From NCBI RefSeq assembly GCF_000307775.2, contig NZ_KK020676.1, forward strand, positions 1,737,067 to 1,801,066: a stretch of DNA of 64,000 nucleotides, read 5' to 3'. The stretch's first letter is position 1, and each line of letters begins with the position of its first letter. Made by a program: the position numbers and the translations under genes. The DNA comes from Stutzerimonas stutzeri KOS6. GTDB lineage: Bacteria; Pseudomonadota; Gammaproteobacteria; Pseudomonadales; Pseudomonadaceae. Positions 37,536-50,137 of the stretch are shown here, in pieces. Below the pieces are notes generated by a model. That model was not told the origin of the DNA and made no database searches. It saw only the letters and a list, made by a program, of their open reading frames with translations.

Positions 37536-38849
37536 TTAGAGCTTGGTCTCGACGTAGGCTTCATCGCGGATCTGGCGCAGCCAGGCCTGCAGTTCCTCAT
37601 CGTACTTGCGGTTGCGTAGCAGGCTCATTGCCTGTTGCTCGCGGAACTCCTCGCTGGCATCGGTGGCGCGGCGGCCAAGCACTTCGAGAATGTGCCAGCC
37701 GTAGGGCGACTTGAATACCTGCGACAGTTCGCCACTCGCGGTGTTCGCCATGACCTCGCGGAACTCGGGCACCAGCGAGGCGGGATCGATCCAGTTCAGA
37801 TCGCCGCCATTGAGCGCCGAGCCGGGGTCCTCGGAGAAGCTCCTGGCCAGTTCGGCGAAGTCCTCGCCTGCGCTGATGCGGTCGCGCAGGCGCTGTACCA
37901 GCAGGCGGGCTTCTTCTTCGCTGCGGATCGCGCTGGGCTTGATCAGGATGTGGCGGACATGCACCTCGTCGCGCACCTGTGTCTCGCCGCCACGCTTGTC
38001 CAGCACCTTGAGCATGATGAAGCCTGGCGGCGTGCGGACCGGCTGGGTCACTTCGCCGACCGACATCCCGCGTACGGCGGTATCGAAGGGTGGGGGCAGC
38101 TGGGCCGCCTTGCGCCAGCCCATATCGCCGCCTTCCAGGGCGTTTTCGCTGGCTGAGCGGGAAACGGCCAGGCGCGCGAAGTCAGCGCCCTGCTGAAGCT
38201 GCTGATAGGTATCCATGGCGGTGCGTTCGGCGGCCTGGATGGTGGCCGAGTCGGCAGCTTCCGGAACCGGGATCAGGATATTGGCCAGGTGATACTCTTC
38301 GGACAGCTGCAGCTTGCCGAGGTCGGAGGCCAGGAAGTTCTGCACCTCCTGGTTGGATACCTGGATGCGTTCGGCCACCCGACGCTGGCGCACGCGGCTG
38401 ATGATCATCTCGCGGCGGATCTGCTCGCGGGCGCTCTCCAGGCTCAAGCCGTCTCGTGACAATGCGTCGCGAAACTGTTCGAGCGACATGTTGTTGCGCT
38501 GGGCGATGGTGCCCATGGCCTGATTGAGCTCTTCATCGGAGATGCGGATGCCGGAGCGCTCACCGATCTGCAATTGCAGGTTTTCGGTGATCAGGCGCTC
38601 CAGTACCTGCTGCTGCAGTACGTCCATCGGTGGTGCATCGGCGCCGCGCTTGTCGATGGTCTGCTGAACTTCACGAATCCGTTGCTCGAGCTGGCTCTGC
38701 ATGATGACGTCGTTGTCGACGATCGCCACCACGCGGTCCAGTGGTTGAACCTGGGCGAGCGCCACAGGCGCGAGGCTCGCACCGCTCAGCAGCAGTGCGC
38801 CGAGCGCGAGCGGGCGCAGTACTTCAGAAAGCTTGATCTTCACGTTCAC
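37536..38849 (-). CDS. surA: Periplasmic chaperone and peptidyl-prolyl isomerase SurA
   Basis: SurA of 437 residues that escorts outer-membrane proteins across the periplasm. A signal peptide ([18 protein letters not shown]) is followed by the N-terminal chaperone domain and two parvulin domains beginning near residues 180 and 290 ([18 protein letters not shown] in the second), then a C-terminal helix. The chosen start is GTG at 38849, overlapping the end of lptD by 26 bp, with AAGG upstream; a second GTG at 38843 is possible. Its client LptD is encoded directly upstream. Confidence 0.95.
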   Translation of the reverse strand: MNVKIKLSEVLRPLALGALLLSGASLAPVALAQVQPLDRVVAIVDNDVIMQSQLEQRIREVQQTIDKRGADAPPMDVLQQQVLERLITENLQLQIGERSGIRISDEELNQAMGTIAQRNNMSLEQFRDALSRDGLSLESAREQIRREMIISRVRQRRVAERIQVSNQEVQNFLASDLGKLQLSEEYHLANILIPVPEAADSATIQAAERTAMDTYQQLQQGADFARLAVSRSASENALEGGDMGWRKAAQLPPPFDTAVRGMSVGEVTQPVRTPPGFIMLKVLDKRGGETQVRDEVHVRHILIKPSAIRSEEEARLLVQRLRDRISAGEDFAELARSFSEDPGSALNGGDLNWIDPASLVPEFREVMANTASGELSQVFKSPYGWHILEVLGRRATDASEEFREQQAMSLLRNRKYDEELQAWLRQIRDEAYVETKL

Positions 38850-41634
38850 GGTAGCCTTGGATGCCTTCGTCGAGGAAAGTTTCGGTCGCATTGCCGACGA
38901 CACCGCCCAGCCCTTTGAGCACGATCTGCAGGAAGATGCCGTTATCCGGCTCGTCGTTGCGATCAGGGTTGAGGCTGGTCTCGTCGTAGTCGATCCAGTA
39001 GCGATTGATCAGGCGCAGCTTCCAGCAGCAACTGTCGTACTCGAAGCCACCGAAGGCTTCCAGCGTGCGGCTGCGGCTGTAGTCATGCTGCCAGCGGGCG
39101 ATGACGCTCCATTGCGGGACGATCGGCCAGATGACGGAGAAGTCATGCTGGTTGATCTTGTAGTAGTCCTTGATGTAGTTCGGATTCGGATCACCATTCG
39201 AAAGCAATTCATTGCCGTAATCGCCGCCATATCTCCATTCGCCAGTCGCCTGGTCGAAACGCATGGTGTCGTTGCGATAGCGATAGCCAATGTTGACGAC
39301 TTTGCCAGGGTTGTCGGCCGGCTGGTAATGCCACATGGCACTACCGGATCGGGTTCGATGCGTGTCGGGGTCCCAGTTAAAGGTCGACGTGAAACGCCAA
39401 TCGCGGTTGTAGCGATACATATAATCCAGTGCATAGGGAGAAACACCGGACGTGTAGTCTGCTCGTTGATTTAAAGGCGTTCTATCGGCTTGGCCGTTGT
39501 AGCTATCAGGCATCGTTACTTTGCGGTCTTTAAAGTAGACCGCTTGGCCGATACTGAAACGCTGACGCTCGAAGCCATTGGGCTCGACCCAGCGACTAGT
39601 GACGCCGAGCGAGACTTGGTTCGCGTCGCCTATGCGATCCTTGCCGGAGAAACGGTTCTCCCGCCACAGCGAGGAATAACTAAAAGCGCTCTCGCCGGTA
39701 TCGAAAATCGGAATGTCGGTTTGATCTTTTTCTGGGACGTAAAGGTAAAACAGCCTTGGCTCGAGCGTCTGACGGTAGCTGTCGCCAAACCATTGCGTAT
39801 CGCGGTCGAAGTACAGGCCGCTGTCTACGCTGAATATCGGAACCTGCCGATCCTGAGTCTTCTCGAATTGTTGCTCTAGGAAGAGTGAGTTTTCTCCTTG
39901 CTGATCAATATCGAGGTTGTAATAGGTGTACAAGAACTTAAGCGAAGGCTTGATGAAGCCCCAGCTCCAATCCATTGGCAGACTGACACCAGGCTCTACG
40001 TGTGCTCGCTCGCCTTCAGCGCGGCTGAGGCCTTTTAGGTTCTCGTCGTACCAAGTTTCTACGCCCCCGTTCTCATTAATGAAGTTGCCGCTGCGCAGGC
40101 TGCGCTGGAAGCTGACGAATTCGGTCTTGTAGGCGAAATTCAGCCCGCCCGGCTGGAAGGGCAGGCGTCCGTCCAGGGTCAGCTGCGGCAGTCGCTCATA
40201 AGGCGTGATGTCGGCGACGGTGGCGCGCTCGTAGGCATGCACGTTCAGGCGTGCCGTGTAGCTGTCGCCGCGATAGCTGAGCGTGCCGCGCTGATCGAGA
40301 TGGTCAGGCTGGTCGATGCCGAGGTTGGTATCCAGGTCCTGGAAGTAGTACGGGTCGCTGATATCGGTGTAATCCACCTCGGCCAGCCAGCGCGAGTCCA
40401 GGCCGGTGCGGTTCTGCCAGCTGTACATCCAGCGCTGGTCTTCGTATTCGGACTGCTGCTTGCGATCGTCGTTGCTGTCATCCAGGTAAGCCGCCCCGAA
40501 CTGCCCTTCGCTGCCGCGCGTCAGGTAGCGGAATTCGCCTTCCATCAGCAGTCCGCGGTCGGTCATCAGGTGCGGATACAGCGTCGCGTCGAAATTCGGC
40601 GCCAGGTTGAAGTAGTACGGCGTCTGCAAGGAGAGACCGTTGTCGCTCGAAGAGCCGATGCTCGGTGCGAGGAAGCCCGACTGGCGACGGTCGTCGATGG
40701 GGAAGTGGATATAGGGGGTGTAGAACACCGGAATATCCTTGACCCGCAGCGTGACGTTGGTCGCCGAACCGAAGCCGGTGGCTGGATTGAGCGTGACGTT
40801 GTTGCCCTTCAGGTGCCAGCTGTTCTCGCCGGGTTCGCAACTGGTGTAGGTGCCGTCCTTCAGGCGGATGACCGCGGTCTCTTCGCGCTTGGCGTACTGC
40901 GCGCTGCCGCGGACCTTGCCGGAGTGCATGACGTACTCGGCGTTCTCTACCTTGGCTTCACCGCTGTCGAGGAAAATCTCGGCGCGGTCGCCCACCAGCA
41001 GTGCGTCGCGGTCACGGAAGCGAACGTTGCCGGTCAGTTCGCCACGATTCTCCAGCTGGTGCAGGCTGGCTTCGTCTGCCTCTACCTGAATGCTGCCCTG
41101 ACGCAGCAGCACGTCGCCGGCGAGGGTGGCGATTTCCTGTTCCTGCTCGTAGCGGGTGGCCTTGGCCGATACATAGGTCGGCGCTTCGCTCATCGGCGTG
41201 GTGTCGAACTTGCCGGGACGATCGGGCTCGACATAGGTGCCGGCACAGTAAGGTCCGGTTTCGGCGAGCTGGGCCGGGGTCAGCTGATCGCGCGGGACCC
41301 AGTCCAGGTGACTGTAGTCGGCGCTGCGCGAGGCGAGCGCGCGGCCCTTGCTCTCGGTAACCAGCCTGGTGCTCGCGGTCGGCTCTTGCGCCTTGGCGGT
41401 CATCGACTTCGAGGTGCCCGGCGTGGTCACGGCGCTGCCACTGTGCACAGGGCGCGGCGGTAGAGCGGAGCTGGCCGCATTGGAAGCGCAACTCCAACCG
41501 CCGGAAGCGTCGGGCTGGCAGGCAAACTGTTCGGCGGCAAAGACGAAAGGAACAGCTACCGGTTGCAATGCAAGCAGACCGCCAGTAACCAGTAGGGGGA
41601 ATTTTTTACGAAACGCGGGGTATTTGACTGCCAT
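38824..41634 (-). CDS. lptD: LPS-assembly protein LptD
   Basis: Outer-membrane beta-barrel of 936 residues that, with LptE, inserts lipopolysaccharide in the outer leaflet. It has a signal peptide (about 1-33), an N-terminal LptA-like domain near 150-270 ([20 protein letters not shown]) and a barrel of about 26 strands. Cysteines in [11 protein letters not shown] at the N-terminus and SCCWKLRL near the C-terminus can form the required long-range disulfides. The start at 41634 ([12 protein letters not shown]) is the usual pseudomonad N-terminus; the frame is open further upstream. The middle of the barrel (about 39430-40080) has lower GC than the rest. Confidence 0.97.
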   Translation of the reverse strand: MAVKYPAFRKKFPLLVTGGLLALQPVAVPFVFAAEQFACQPDASGGWSCASNAASSALPPRPVHSGSAVTTPGTSKSMTAKAQEPTASTRLVTESKGRALASRSADYSHLDWVPRDQLTPAQLAETGPYCAGTYVEPDRPGKFDTTPMSEAPTYVSAKATRYEQEQEIATLAGDVLLRQGSIQVEADEASLHQLENRGELTGNVRFRDRDALLVGDRAEIFLDSGEAKVENAEYVMHSGKVRGSAQYAKREETAVIRLKDGTYTSCEPGENSWHLKGNNVTLNPATGFGSATNVTLRVKDIPVFYTPYIHFPIDDRRQSGFLAPSIGSSSDNGLSLQTPYYFNLAPNFDATLYPHLMTDRGLLMEGEFRYLTRGSEGQFGAAYLDDSNDDRKQQSEYEDQRWMYSWQNRTGLDSRWLAEVDYTDISDPYYFQDLDTNLGIDQPDHLDQRGTLSYRGDSYTARLNVHAYERATVADITPYERLPQLTLDGRLPFQPGGLNFAYKTEFVSFQRSLRSGNFINENGGVETWYDENLKGLSRAEGERAHVEPGVSLPMDWSWGFIKPSLKFLYTYYNLDIDQQGENSLFLEQQFEKTQDRQVPIFSVDSGLYFDRDTQWFGDSYRQTLEPRLFYLYVPEKDQTDIPIFDTGESAFSYSSLWRENRFSGKDRIGDANQVSLGVTSRWVEPNGFERQRFSIGQAVYFKDRKVTMPDSYNGQADRTPLNQRADYTSGVSPYALDYMYRYNRDWRFTSTFNWDPDTHRTRSGSAMWHYQPADNPGKVVNIGYRYRNDTMRFDQATGEWRYGGDYGNELLSNGDPNPNYIKDYYKINQHDFSVIWPIVPQWSVIARWQHDYSRSRTLEAFGGFEYDSCCWKLRLINRYWIDYDETSLNPDRNDEPDNGIFLQIVLKGLGGVVGNATETFLDEGIQGYREREDQAF

Positions 41635-41763
41635 CTTGTTTTTTGGTCCGTGCTTGCGGCGAGCCATCGGCCGGCTGGGCCGCACGCCTCTCGATGGGCT
41701 GAGAAAGATGCAGGATAATAAAGCATGACCCGCCTATCGGCTAGCGCCGTGGAGACCCCCTGG

Positions 41764-43451
<1,688 letters not shown>

Positions 43452-43452
43452 C

Positions 43453-44220
43453 ATGTTCTGGCCCATCACCCTGTCGGGACTGTTGATCGGTTGGCTGCTG
43501 GCCAGCATTCCGGGAGCGCTGCTTGGCGGTCTGCTGGGCCAGGTGCTGGATCGCCGGCTGGGTCTGGACTCCTGGGCCAGTCTGCGTGAGCGCCTGGCCG
43601 GCAAGCCTGCCTTGCACGGCAACGAGTTGCTGTTCTTGCTGCTCGGCCGTCTGGCCAAGAGTGGCGGGCGTGTCAGTCCCGCGCACATTCAGGCGGCGCG
43701 CGACGAGATGCGCCGCCAGGGGCTCGACGCGGCAGCGCAGCGGGTGGCCATTGCCGCTTTCAACCGTGGCAAGGCCAGCGGCGATGGCCTGCGGATTCCC
43801 TTGCAGCGCCTGCGCGGACAGCGCGAGGACAGTCGCCGCCTGCTCCAGGCGTGCTGGCGCATGGCTCGTGCGCAGGGAGGCATGGGCGCCCGCGAGCACG
43901 AGCTGGTATTGCTCTGGGGCAAATGGTTGGGATGGGATGCTGCGGCTGTTGCGGCACTCGACCCAGGGGCGACCCGTCGCAAGGAGGCGCCTGCCGGGCG
44001 AGGCGGTGCCTATGAGCAGGCGCTGCAGTTGCTGGGCGTGCGTCACGACAGCGACCCACAGCAGGTCAAGCGTGCCTACCGGCGCCTGCTGAGCAAGCAT
44101 CATCCCGACAAGCAGGCCGGTGCCGGTGCGAGCGTGGCGCAGGTTCGCGAAGCCACCGAGCGTACTCGCGAGCTGCACAGTGCCTACGCATTGATTCGCG
44201 AGCGCCGCGGTTTTCGCTGA
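43453..44220 (+). CDS. djlA: DnaJ-like membrane co-chaperone DjlA
   Basis: Protein of 255 residues with an N-terminal membrane segment rich in glycines (LLIGWLLASIPGALLGGLLG), a TerB-like central domain (about 50-150) and a C-terminal J domain whose HPD motif lies in SKHHPDKQAG. Membrane-anchored J proteins of this type stimulate DnaK. The ATG at 43453 is 1 bp beyond the murU stop, so it is part of the same operon. It ends 7 bp from the convergent DUF3530 gene. Confidence 0.92.
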   Translation: MFWPITLSGLLIGWLLASIPGALLGGLLGQVLDRRLGLDSWASLRERLAGKPALHGNELLFLLLGRLAKSGGRVSPAHIQAARDEMRRQGLDAAAQRVAIAAFNRGKASGDGLRIPLQRLRGQREDSRRLLQACWRMARAQGGMGAREHELVLLWGKWLGWDAAAVAALDPGATRRKEAPAGRGGAYEQALQLLGVRHDSDPQQVKRAYRRLLSKHHPDKQAGAGASVAQVREATERTRELHSAYALIRERRGFR

Positions 44221-44227
44221 TTTGTCC

Positions 44228-45247
44228 TTACTGGGCGGTCTTTCGGTCCAGCCAGCCCCTGATGCGGCGCACCAGTTGTTCCTGCTCACCGTAGCGGCCA
44301 GTCGCCAGGGGCGGCAGCGCCACCTGACGATAGTCAGGATGACCCCCGCGTTGCGCTGCGTTGCGCCGCTGCAATGCCTGCTGCTGTGCACCAGGGCGAG
44401 AGTTTGTATAGAAGTCGCCTATGCCCACCGGCAGCGCCGCGAGATACGACTCGAGGGGCGAGTCGGACTGCAATGGGGGGCGCGGATCGATCAGGATCAA
44501 CTGACCAACGTCCTTCGGCTTGAGTTGCGCCAGATAGCGGCTGGCCCAATAGGCGCCCGTGCCGTGGCCGAGCAGAACGATTGCCGGTGCCTGGAGGCCG
44601 CGGGCATGCTCGATGGCGGCATCGAGGCGCCCCTGCATACGTTCGGCATGGGTCGGTTGCGCTGTCTGCTGCTGTGCTTGCGACGGCGGCTCCGTCGACT
44701 CGCTGCCCGCCGAAGCCGTCTGTTCGGGCAGATAGCCCGCCGAGTCGGGTTCGGCAGGTGGCTGCTCGTCGGTGCTGCCAGCCTGTGCTTCCGAATCGGG
44801 CGTTGCGGTCGCTGCCGGCGTCTCCGGCGCCGGCGGGCGCGGGCCCGGGCTCAGGGCCGGATCAACAGGTGTCAGGCTGAGGGTGTGCCAGCCATGCTCG
44901 GCCAGGCTACGCCGAATCGGGCCCACCACGCGCGGCCAGTCAGCGGTTTCGCCCTCGCTCGGCACGATGACCAGCACGCCGCGTGGCTGACCGACATTGG
45001 CCGGCTGCCACAGTGCGAGAAAGGTATCGTCGGTGCCGAGCTGGACCTGTGCTGCGGCATCGAGTTGCCGTTGCAGGCCTGCGGCCAGCGCCTCGCTGCG
45101 CGTTTGCGGTGCCGGTCGCGATATCGGCTTGGGCTCGTCTACGGGTGTTTGCGCGACGGCTTCCGGTTCCTGCGCTGCTGCGATATGCGGCAAGCCACAG
45201 CCAAGCGTGATGCCGAACAGAAGCACGAAAGCAGGCCCGCGACGCAT
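44228..45247 (-). CDS. DUF3530 family protein, putative exported alpha/beta-hydrolase
   Basis: Protein of 339 residues with a signal peptide (about 1-26, ending HIAAAQE), a Pro/Glu/Ala-rich linker near 160-225, and a fold resembling alpha/beta-hydrolases, with LLGHGTGAYWA (near residue 250) as a degenerate nucleophile elbow lacking the serine (His-Gly-Thr-Gly instead of the usual GxSxG). It is therefore probably not an active hydrolase of the standard kind. The ATG at 45247 has AGGAGA upstream. No pathway context; convergent with djlA. Confidence 0.8.
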   Translation of the reverse strand: MRRGPAFVLLFGITLGCGLPHIAAAQEPEAVAQTPVDEPKPISRPAPQTRSEALAAGLQRQLDAAAQVQLGTDDTFLALWQPANVGQPRGVLVIVPSEGETADWPRVVGPIRRSLAEHGWHTLSLTPVDPALSPGPRPPAPETPAATATPDSEAQAGSTDEQPPAEPDSAGYLPEQTASAGSESTEPPSQAQQQTAQPTHAERMQGRLDAAIEHARGLQAPAIVLLGHGTGAYWASRYLAQLKPKDVGQLILIDPRPPLQSDSPLESYLAALPVGIGDFYTNSRPGAQQQALQRRNAAQRGGHPDYRQVALPPLATGRYGEQEQLVRRIRGWLDRKTAQ

Positions 45248-45714
45248 GGAATGTCTCCTGTATTGGAACTGGTGCCGCGCTGGTGCTGGCAGGGTTTGCA
45301 TTACAGCAACATGTCGGCACGCCCATCAATTGCCTGAGTGCGCTTTGACCAATGCCGTCTTTTGCCTTGCCGCGTCCGCCATGCAGGAATAACCGATCGG
45401 ATCGTCGCGATGGCTGCGACGGTATCCATGCAGGCATCTGCAGATGGCCGTCGCTGCTTCGCGTCATATCGTCCAGGGGGGGGCGCGCATCTGCCTGCGT
45501 CAGGGCCGCCGCCAAGAGCTTCCAGGTGCCGGGTGTGGGCCTGTGTTCGGAATCCGCTCAGGCGGTTAAAAACCAGCGTGCAAAATAATGCACGGAGTTT
45601 TACTGTTATCCGAGCGCTCCGGATGTCGCGGCAGTCGATCATCGTATGCTGCCGCGCTCGCTTCCTGGCGTTCTTTCCGACCCGTGCCGACGATGAGCGG
45701 CTACCGAGGAGCTT
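45248..45714. other. Upstream region of gabT without a gene
   Basis: No coding frame is supported in these 467 bp. A 16-bp palindrome lies at 45578-45593. The region must hold the divergent promoters of gabT and the DUF3530 gene; I could not assign boxes with confidence. Confidence 0.5.
45578..45593. promoter_or_regulatory. Palindrome upstream of gabT
   Basis: GTGCAAAATAATGCAC has 5-bp arms (GTGCA/TGCAC) and an AT-only centre. It lies 122 bp upstream of the gabT start and could be an operator; no regulator gene is adjacent. Confidence 0.25.
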
Positions 45715-46995
45715 ATGAGCAAGACCAACGAATCCCTGATGCAACGTCGTGTCGCGGCTGTTCCCCGTGGCGTCGGTCAGATCCATCCGATTTTCGCCGA
45801 CCACGCGAAGAACAGCAGCGTGGTCGATGTCGAAGGGCGCGAGTACATCGATTTCGCCGGCGGCATCGCTGTGCTGAATACCGGCCACCTGCACCCGAAA
45901 ATCGTCAAGGCAGTCGAAGAGCAGTTGCACAAGCTGACCCATACCTGCTTCCAGGTACTGGCTTACGAGCCTTACGTCGAGCTGTGCGAAAAGATCAATG
46001 CACGGGTGCCGGGTGATTTCGCCAAGAAGACGCTGCTGGTCACCACCGGCTCCGAAACCGTGGAAAACGCGGTGAAGATCGCCCGTGCGGCTACCGGTCG
46101 CGCCGGGGTGATTGCCTTCACGGGTGCCTATCACGGCCGCACCATGATGACCCTCGGCCTGACCGGCAAGGTTGCGCCCTATTCCGCGGGCATGGGCCTG
46201 ATGCCGGGCGGGATCTTTCGCGCGCAGTATCCCTGTGCGATCCATGGCGTCAGCGTCGACGAGTCGATCGCCAGTATCGAGCGCATCTTCAAGAACGATG
46301 CCGAGCCACGTGACATCGCCGCGATCATCATCGAGCCGGTGCAGGGCGAAGGCGGCTTCAACGTCGCGCCGAAGGACTTCATGGCCCGTCTGCGCACGCT
46401 GTGCGACCAGCACGGCATCCTCTTGATCGCCGACGAAGTGCAGACCGGCGCCGGGCGTACCGGCACCTTCTTCGCCATGGAGCAGATGGGCGTGGTAGCC
46501 GATCTGACCACCTTCGCCAAGTCGGTCGGCGGCGGCTTCCCGATTGCCGGAGTGTGCGGCAAGGCCGAGATCATGGACGCCATCGCCCCAGGCGGCCTGG
46601 GCGGCACCTACGCCGGCAACCCGCTGTCCTGTGCGGCGGCGCTGGCGGTCATGGAAATCTTCGAGGAGGAGAAGCTGCTCGATCGCTGCAAGGCGGTGGC
46701 CGAAAAGCTCACCACCGGTCTCAGGGCAATCCAGGCCACGCACAAGGAAATCGGAGAGGTGCGCGGCCTCGGCGCGATGATCGCCATCGAGCTGTTCGAA
46801 GATGGCGACCATGCGCGACCGGCCGCCGCGCTCACCTCCCAGATCGTCGCCCGGGCGCGCGAGAAGGGGCTGATCCTGCTGTCCTGTGGCACCTACTACA
46901 ACGTGCTGCGCGTGCTGGTGCCGCTGACCGTCGAGGACGAGTTGCTCGATCGCGGTCTGGCCATCATCGGCGAGTGCTTCGACGAGCTGGCCTGA
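45715..46995 (+). CDS. gabT: 4-aminobutyrate aminotransferase GabT
   Basis: Class III PLP aminotransferase of 426 residues that transfers the amino group of 4-aminobutyrate (often also 5-aminovalerate) to 2-oxoglutarate. The PLP lysine is in [15 protein letters not shown] near residue 268, preceded by [15 protein letters not shown] with the pyridine-nitrogen aspartate. Start ATG after GAGGAG. The partner gene gabD is not downstream; a different gene (rpe) follows after 101 bp, so gabT is probably transcribed alone. Confidence 0.94.
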   Translation: MSKTNESLMQRRVAAVPRGVGQIHPIFADHAKNSSVVDVEGREYIDFAGGIAVLNTGHLHPKIVKAVEEQLHKLTHTCFQVLAYEPYVELCEKINARVPGDFAKKTLLVTTGSETVENAVKIARAATGRAGVIAFTGAYHGRTMMTLGLTGKVAPYSAGMGLMPGGIFRAQYPCAIHGVSVDESIASIERIFKNDAEPRDIAAIIIEPVQGEGGFNVAPKDFMARLRTLCDQHGILLIADEVQTGAGRTGTFFAMEQMGVVADLTTFAKSVGGGFPIAGVCGKAEIMDAIAPGGLGGTYAGNPLSCAAALAVMEIFEEEKLLDRCKAVAEKLTTGLRAIQATHKEIGEVRGLGAMIAIELFEDGDHARPAAALTSQIVARAREKGLILLSCGTYYNVLRVLVPLTVEDELLDRGLAIIGECFDELA

Positions 46996-47096
46996 TCGGA
47001 CCGCGGCGCGCCGCTATCCGAAACGGACTTCAGGCGCGCCGCAACCGCGGCCCTCGGTTACAATGCGCGGCATTCCGCCGTGCTACCGAGGTCGTC

Positions 47097-47771
47097 ATGC
47101 AGCCGTTCGCCATCGCCCCCTCCATCCTTTCCGCCAATTTCGCCCGCCTGGGTGAGGAAGTGGACAACGTGCTCGCCGCCGGCGCCGACATCGTCCACTT
47201 CGACGTCATGGACAACCACTACGTCCCTAACCTGACCATCGGCCCGATGGTCTGCTCGGCGCTGCGCAAGCACGGCGTCAGCGCACCCATCGACGTGCAC
47301 CTGATGGTCCGCCCGGTGGATCGCATGATCGGCGACTTCCTCGAAGCCGGCGCCAGCTACATCACCTTTCACCCAGAGGCTTCGGATCACATCGATCGTT
47401 CGCTGCAGCTGATCAAGGATGGCGGTGCCAAGGCTGGCCTGGTGTTCAATCCGGCTACGCCGCTGGACGTGCTCAAGTACGTCATGGACAAGATCGACAT
47501 GGTCCTGCTGATGAGCGTCAACCCCGGTTTCGGCGGGCAGAAGTTCATTCCCGGCACGCTGGACAAGCTGCGCGAGGCGCGTGCGCTGATCGATGCCAGC
47601 GGCCGTGAGATCCGCCTGGAGATCGACGGTGGCGTCAATCCGAACAATATTCGCGAAATTGCGGCGGCGGGTGCCGACACCTTCGTCGCCGGCTCGGCGA
47701 TCTTCAACCAGCCGGATTACAAGGCGGTGATCGACCAGATGCGCGCCGAACTGGCGCTGGCCCGCCCATGA
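47097..47771 (+). CDS. rpe: Ribulose-phosphate 3-epimerase
   Basis: TIM-barrel epimerase of 224 residues interconverting ribulose-5-phosphate and xylulose-5-phosphate. Visible motifs are [15 protein letters not shown] at the N-terminus, [17 protein letters not shown] (metal-binding His/Asp) and [11 protein letters not shown]. The ATG at 47097 gives the standard start; the longer frame overlaps gabT in the wrong phase. Overlaps gph by 4 bp and, with trpE downstream, matches the pseudomonad order rpe-gph-trpE. Confidence 0.97.
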   Translation: MQPFAIAPSILSANFARLGEEVDNVLAAGADIVHFDVMDNHYVPNLTIGPMVCSALRKHGVSAPIDVHLMVRPVDRMIGDFLEAGASYITFHPEASDHIDRSLQLIKDGGAKAGLVFNPATPLDVLKYVMDKIDMVLLMSVNPGFGGQKFIPGTLDKLREARALIDASGREIRLEIDGGVNPNNIREIAAAGADTFVAGSAIFNQPDYKAVIDQMRAELALARP

Positions 47772-48469
47772 GCCGCATCGAGCAGTTGTGTGGCGGCAAG
47801 CTGCCGCGCCTGGTGATGTTCGATCTCGACGGTACCCTGATGGACTCGGTGCCGGACCTGGCCGCCGCCGTCGACAAGATGCTGATGCTGCTGGGCCGCC
47901 CGCCCGCCGGTGTGGAGCGGGTGCGCGACTGGGTCGGTAACGGCTCGCGCGTGCTGGTGCGTCGTGCCCTGGCCGGCCGCTACGAACATGCCGGGGTCGA
48001 CGAGGACGAGACCGACGCGGCGCTGGCGCTGTTCATGCAGGCCTATGCCGGGGGGCATGCGCTGACCACCGTCTACCCTGGTGTGCGCGAATGCCTGGAC
48101 TGGCTGGCAGCGCGGAATGTGGCGCTCGCCGTGATCACCAACAAGCCGGCGCAGTTCGTTGCGCCACTGCTGGACGAGAAGGGCTTGGGCGGTTACTTCG
48201 GCTGGTTGGTCGGTGGCGATACGCTGCCGCAACAGAAGCCCGATCCGGCAGCTCTTTTCTGGGTGATGGACAAGGTCGGCGTGGCGCCGGCCGAATCGCT
48301 GTTCATCGGTGATTCGCGCAATGACGTGCAGGCCGCACAGGCGGCTGGCGTGCCTTGTGTCGGGCTGAGCTACGGCTACAACCATGGCCGGCCAATCGAA
48401 GACGAGCGACCCGATCTGGTGCTGGATGACCTGCGGCTGCTGGTTGCGTCGGATACGGGGCTGCGCTAG
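47768..48469 (+). CDS. gph: Phosphoglycolate phosphatase
   Basis: HAD-superfamily phosphatase of 233 residues that removes phosphate from 2-phosphoglycolate formed during DNA repair. Motif I is [10 protein letters not shown] (near residue 20), motif [11 protein letters not shown], motif III around QKPDP, and motif [12 protein letters not shown]. Translationally coupled to rpe by a 4-bp overlap. The trp leader begins 41 bp downstream. Confidence 0.95.
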   Translation: MSRIEQLCGGKLPRLVMFDLDGTLMDSVPDLAAAVDKMLMLLGRPPAGVERVRDWVGNGSRVLVRRALAGRYEHAGVDEDETDAALALFMQAYAGGHALTTVYPGVRECLDWLAARNVALAVITNKPAQFVAPLLDEKGLGGYFGWLVGGDTLPQQKPDPAALFWVMDKVGVAPAESLFIGDSRNDVQAAQAAGVPCVGLSYGYNHGRPIEDERPDLVLDDLRLLVASDTGLR

Positions 48470-48510
48470 TGTGGCCGAACTCTTTTTTGCCCCGCCGAAG
48501 AGATCAGCTC

Positions 48511-48579
48511 GTGGTAATTACCCGCAAACAATGGATGAAAGTCATCAAGGCCCTGGCCCGTTGGCGCTGGCGCGCCTGA
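48511..48579 (+). CDS. trpL: trp operon leader peptide
   Basis: Short frame of 22 codons from GTG (14 codons if the ATG at 48535 is used), containing tryptophan codons at 48532, 48562 and 48568, the last two in the arrangement Trp-Arg-Trp three codons before the stop. It overlaps the 5' arm of a terminator-like hairpin and lies 71 bp before trpE. This is the pattern of tryptophan attenuation: lack of charged tRNA-Trp stalls the ribosome and prevents terminator formation. Attenuation of trpE is described for P. putida. Confidence 0.75.
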   Translation: MVITRKQWMKVIKALARWRWRA

Positions 48580-48618
48580 CTTTCTCTGCCGGCCCGGCCG
48601 GCGCGTTTGCCGTTGTTT
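48571..48618 (+). terminator. trp attenuator
   Basis: CGCGCC (48571-48576) can pair with GGCGCG (48600-48605), and an inner GC-rich repeat around 48588-48600 can extend the structure. A T-rich tail (TTTGCCGTTGTTT) follows. With the leader peptide it forms the attenuator of trpE and, because the genes are contiguous, of trpGDC. Confidence 0.6.
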
Positions 48619-48650
48619 GATCGAAACCTCCTCAAGACCACGAGGCTGAC

Positions 48651-50135
48651 ATGACCCGCGAAGAATTCCTGCGTTTGGCCGCCGAAGGCCATAACCGCAT
48701 CCCCCTGTCGTTCGAAACGCTTGCCGACTTCGATACGCCGCTGTCGCTCTATCTGAAACTGGCCGACGCGCCGAACTCCTACCTGCTCGAATCGGTACAG
48801 GGCGGGGAGAAGTGGGGCCGCTATTCGATCATCGGCCTGCCGTGCCGCACCGTGCTGCGGGTAGATGGCAACCAGGTACGTGTGAGCGTCGATGGCAATG
48901 AAACCGAGAGCCTCCAGGTCGAAGACCCGCTGGGCTTCGTCGAGACGTTCCAGCAACGCTATCGCGTCGCGCCGGTCGAAGGACTGTCGCGTTTCAATGG
49001 CGGCCTGGTGGGCTATTTCGGCTACGACAGTGTGCGCTACGTCGAGCGCAAGCTTGGCGGCTGCCCCAACCCCGATCCGCTGGGCACGCCGGATATCCTG
49101 TTGATGGTTTCCGACGCGGTGGTGGTATTCGACAACCTGGCTGGCAAGCTGCACTGCATCGTCCTGGTCGATCCGGCGCAGCCGCAAGCCTACGAGACGG
49201 GCCTGGCCCGCTTGAAAGCGCTGCGTGAAAAGCTTCGCCAGCCGATTGCGCCGCGCCTGGGGCTGGATTTCGAAAAGAGCAATGGCGCCGAGCCCGCGTT
49301 CCGCTCCAGCTTCAGCCACGAGGATTTCGAGCAGGCCGTACGCCGCATCAAGGAGTACATCCTCGCCGGCGACTGCATGCAGGTGGTGATCTCCCAGCGT
49401 ATGTCGATTCCCTTCAAGGCTGCACCGATCGACCTCTATCGTGCGCTGCGCTGCTTCAATCCGACGCCCTACATGTACTTCTTCAACTTTGGCGATTTCC
49501 ACGTGGTCGGTTCGTCGCCGGAGGTGCTGGTGCGCGTCGAGGACGGCCTGGTCACGGTGCGGCCGATCGCCGGCACGCGTCCGCGCGGCGCCACCGAGGA
49601 GGCGGATCTGGTGCTGGAGAAGGACCTGTTGTCCGATGCCAAGGAGCTGGCCGAGCACCTGATGCTGATCGACCTGGGGCGCAATGATGTCGGGCGGGTG
49701 GCGGAGACCGGGACGGTCAGGGTCACCGAGCAGATGGTTATCGAGCGTTATTCCAACGTGATGCATATCGTTTCCAACGTCACCGGCCAGTTGAAAGCTC
49801 CGTTGTCGGCGATGGATGCACTGCGTGCGATCCTGCCTGCCGGCACACTCTCCGGTGCGCCGAAGATCCGCGCGATGGAGATCATCGACGAGCTGGAACC
49901 GGTCAAGCGCGGCGTCTACGGCGGTGCCGTCGGCTATCTGGCCTGGAACGGCAACATGGATACCGCGATTGCCATCCGTACCGCGGTGATCAAGGACGGC
50001 GAGCTGCATGTGCAGGCCGGTGCCGGGATCGTTGCCGACTCGCAGCCAGCGCTGGAATGGGAAGAAACGCTCAACAAGCGCCGCGCGATGTTCCGCGCGG
50101 TGGCCCTGGCCGAACGCGACCAGCAGGAGAACTGA
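48651..50135 (+). CDS. trpE: Anthranilate synthase component I
   Basis: TrpE of 494 residues, converting chorismate to anthranilate with ammonia or with glutamine via TrpG. The N-terminal feedback site has the LLES segment (near residue 44) that binds tryptophan; the C-terminal chorismate-binding domain has [23 protein letters not shown] and [11 protein letters not shown]. Start ATG preceded by GAGG. Followed 2 bp later by trpG, so synthase subunits are co-transcribed, unlike P. aeruginosa where trpE and trpG are far apart. Confidence 0.98.
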   Translation: MTREEFLRLAAEGHNRIPLSFETLADFDTPLSLYLKLADAPNSYLLESVQGGEKWGRYSIIGLPCRTVLRVDGNQVRVSVDGNETESLQVEDPLGFVETFQQRYRVAPVEGLSRFNGGLVGYFGYDSVRYVERKLGGCPNPDPLGTPDILLMVSDAVVVFDNLAGKLHCIVLVDPAQPQAYETGLARLKALREKLRQPIAPRLGLDFEKSNGAEPAFRSSFSHEDFEQAVRRIKEYILAGDCMQVVISQRMSIPFKAAPIDLYRALRCFNPTPYMYFFNFGDFHVVGSSPEVLVRVEDGLVTVRPIAGTRPRGATEEADLVLEKDLLSDAKELAEHLMLIDLGRNDVGRVAETGTVRVTEQMVIERYSNVMHIVSNVTGQLKAPLSAMDALRAILPAGTLSGAPKIRAMEIIDELEPVKRGVYGGAVGYLAWNGNMDTAIAIRTAVIKDGELHVQAGAGIVADSQPALEWEETLNKRRAMFRAVALAERDQQEN

Positions 50136-50137
50136 TC

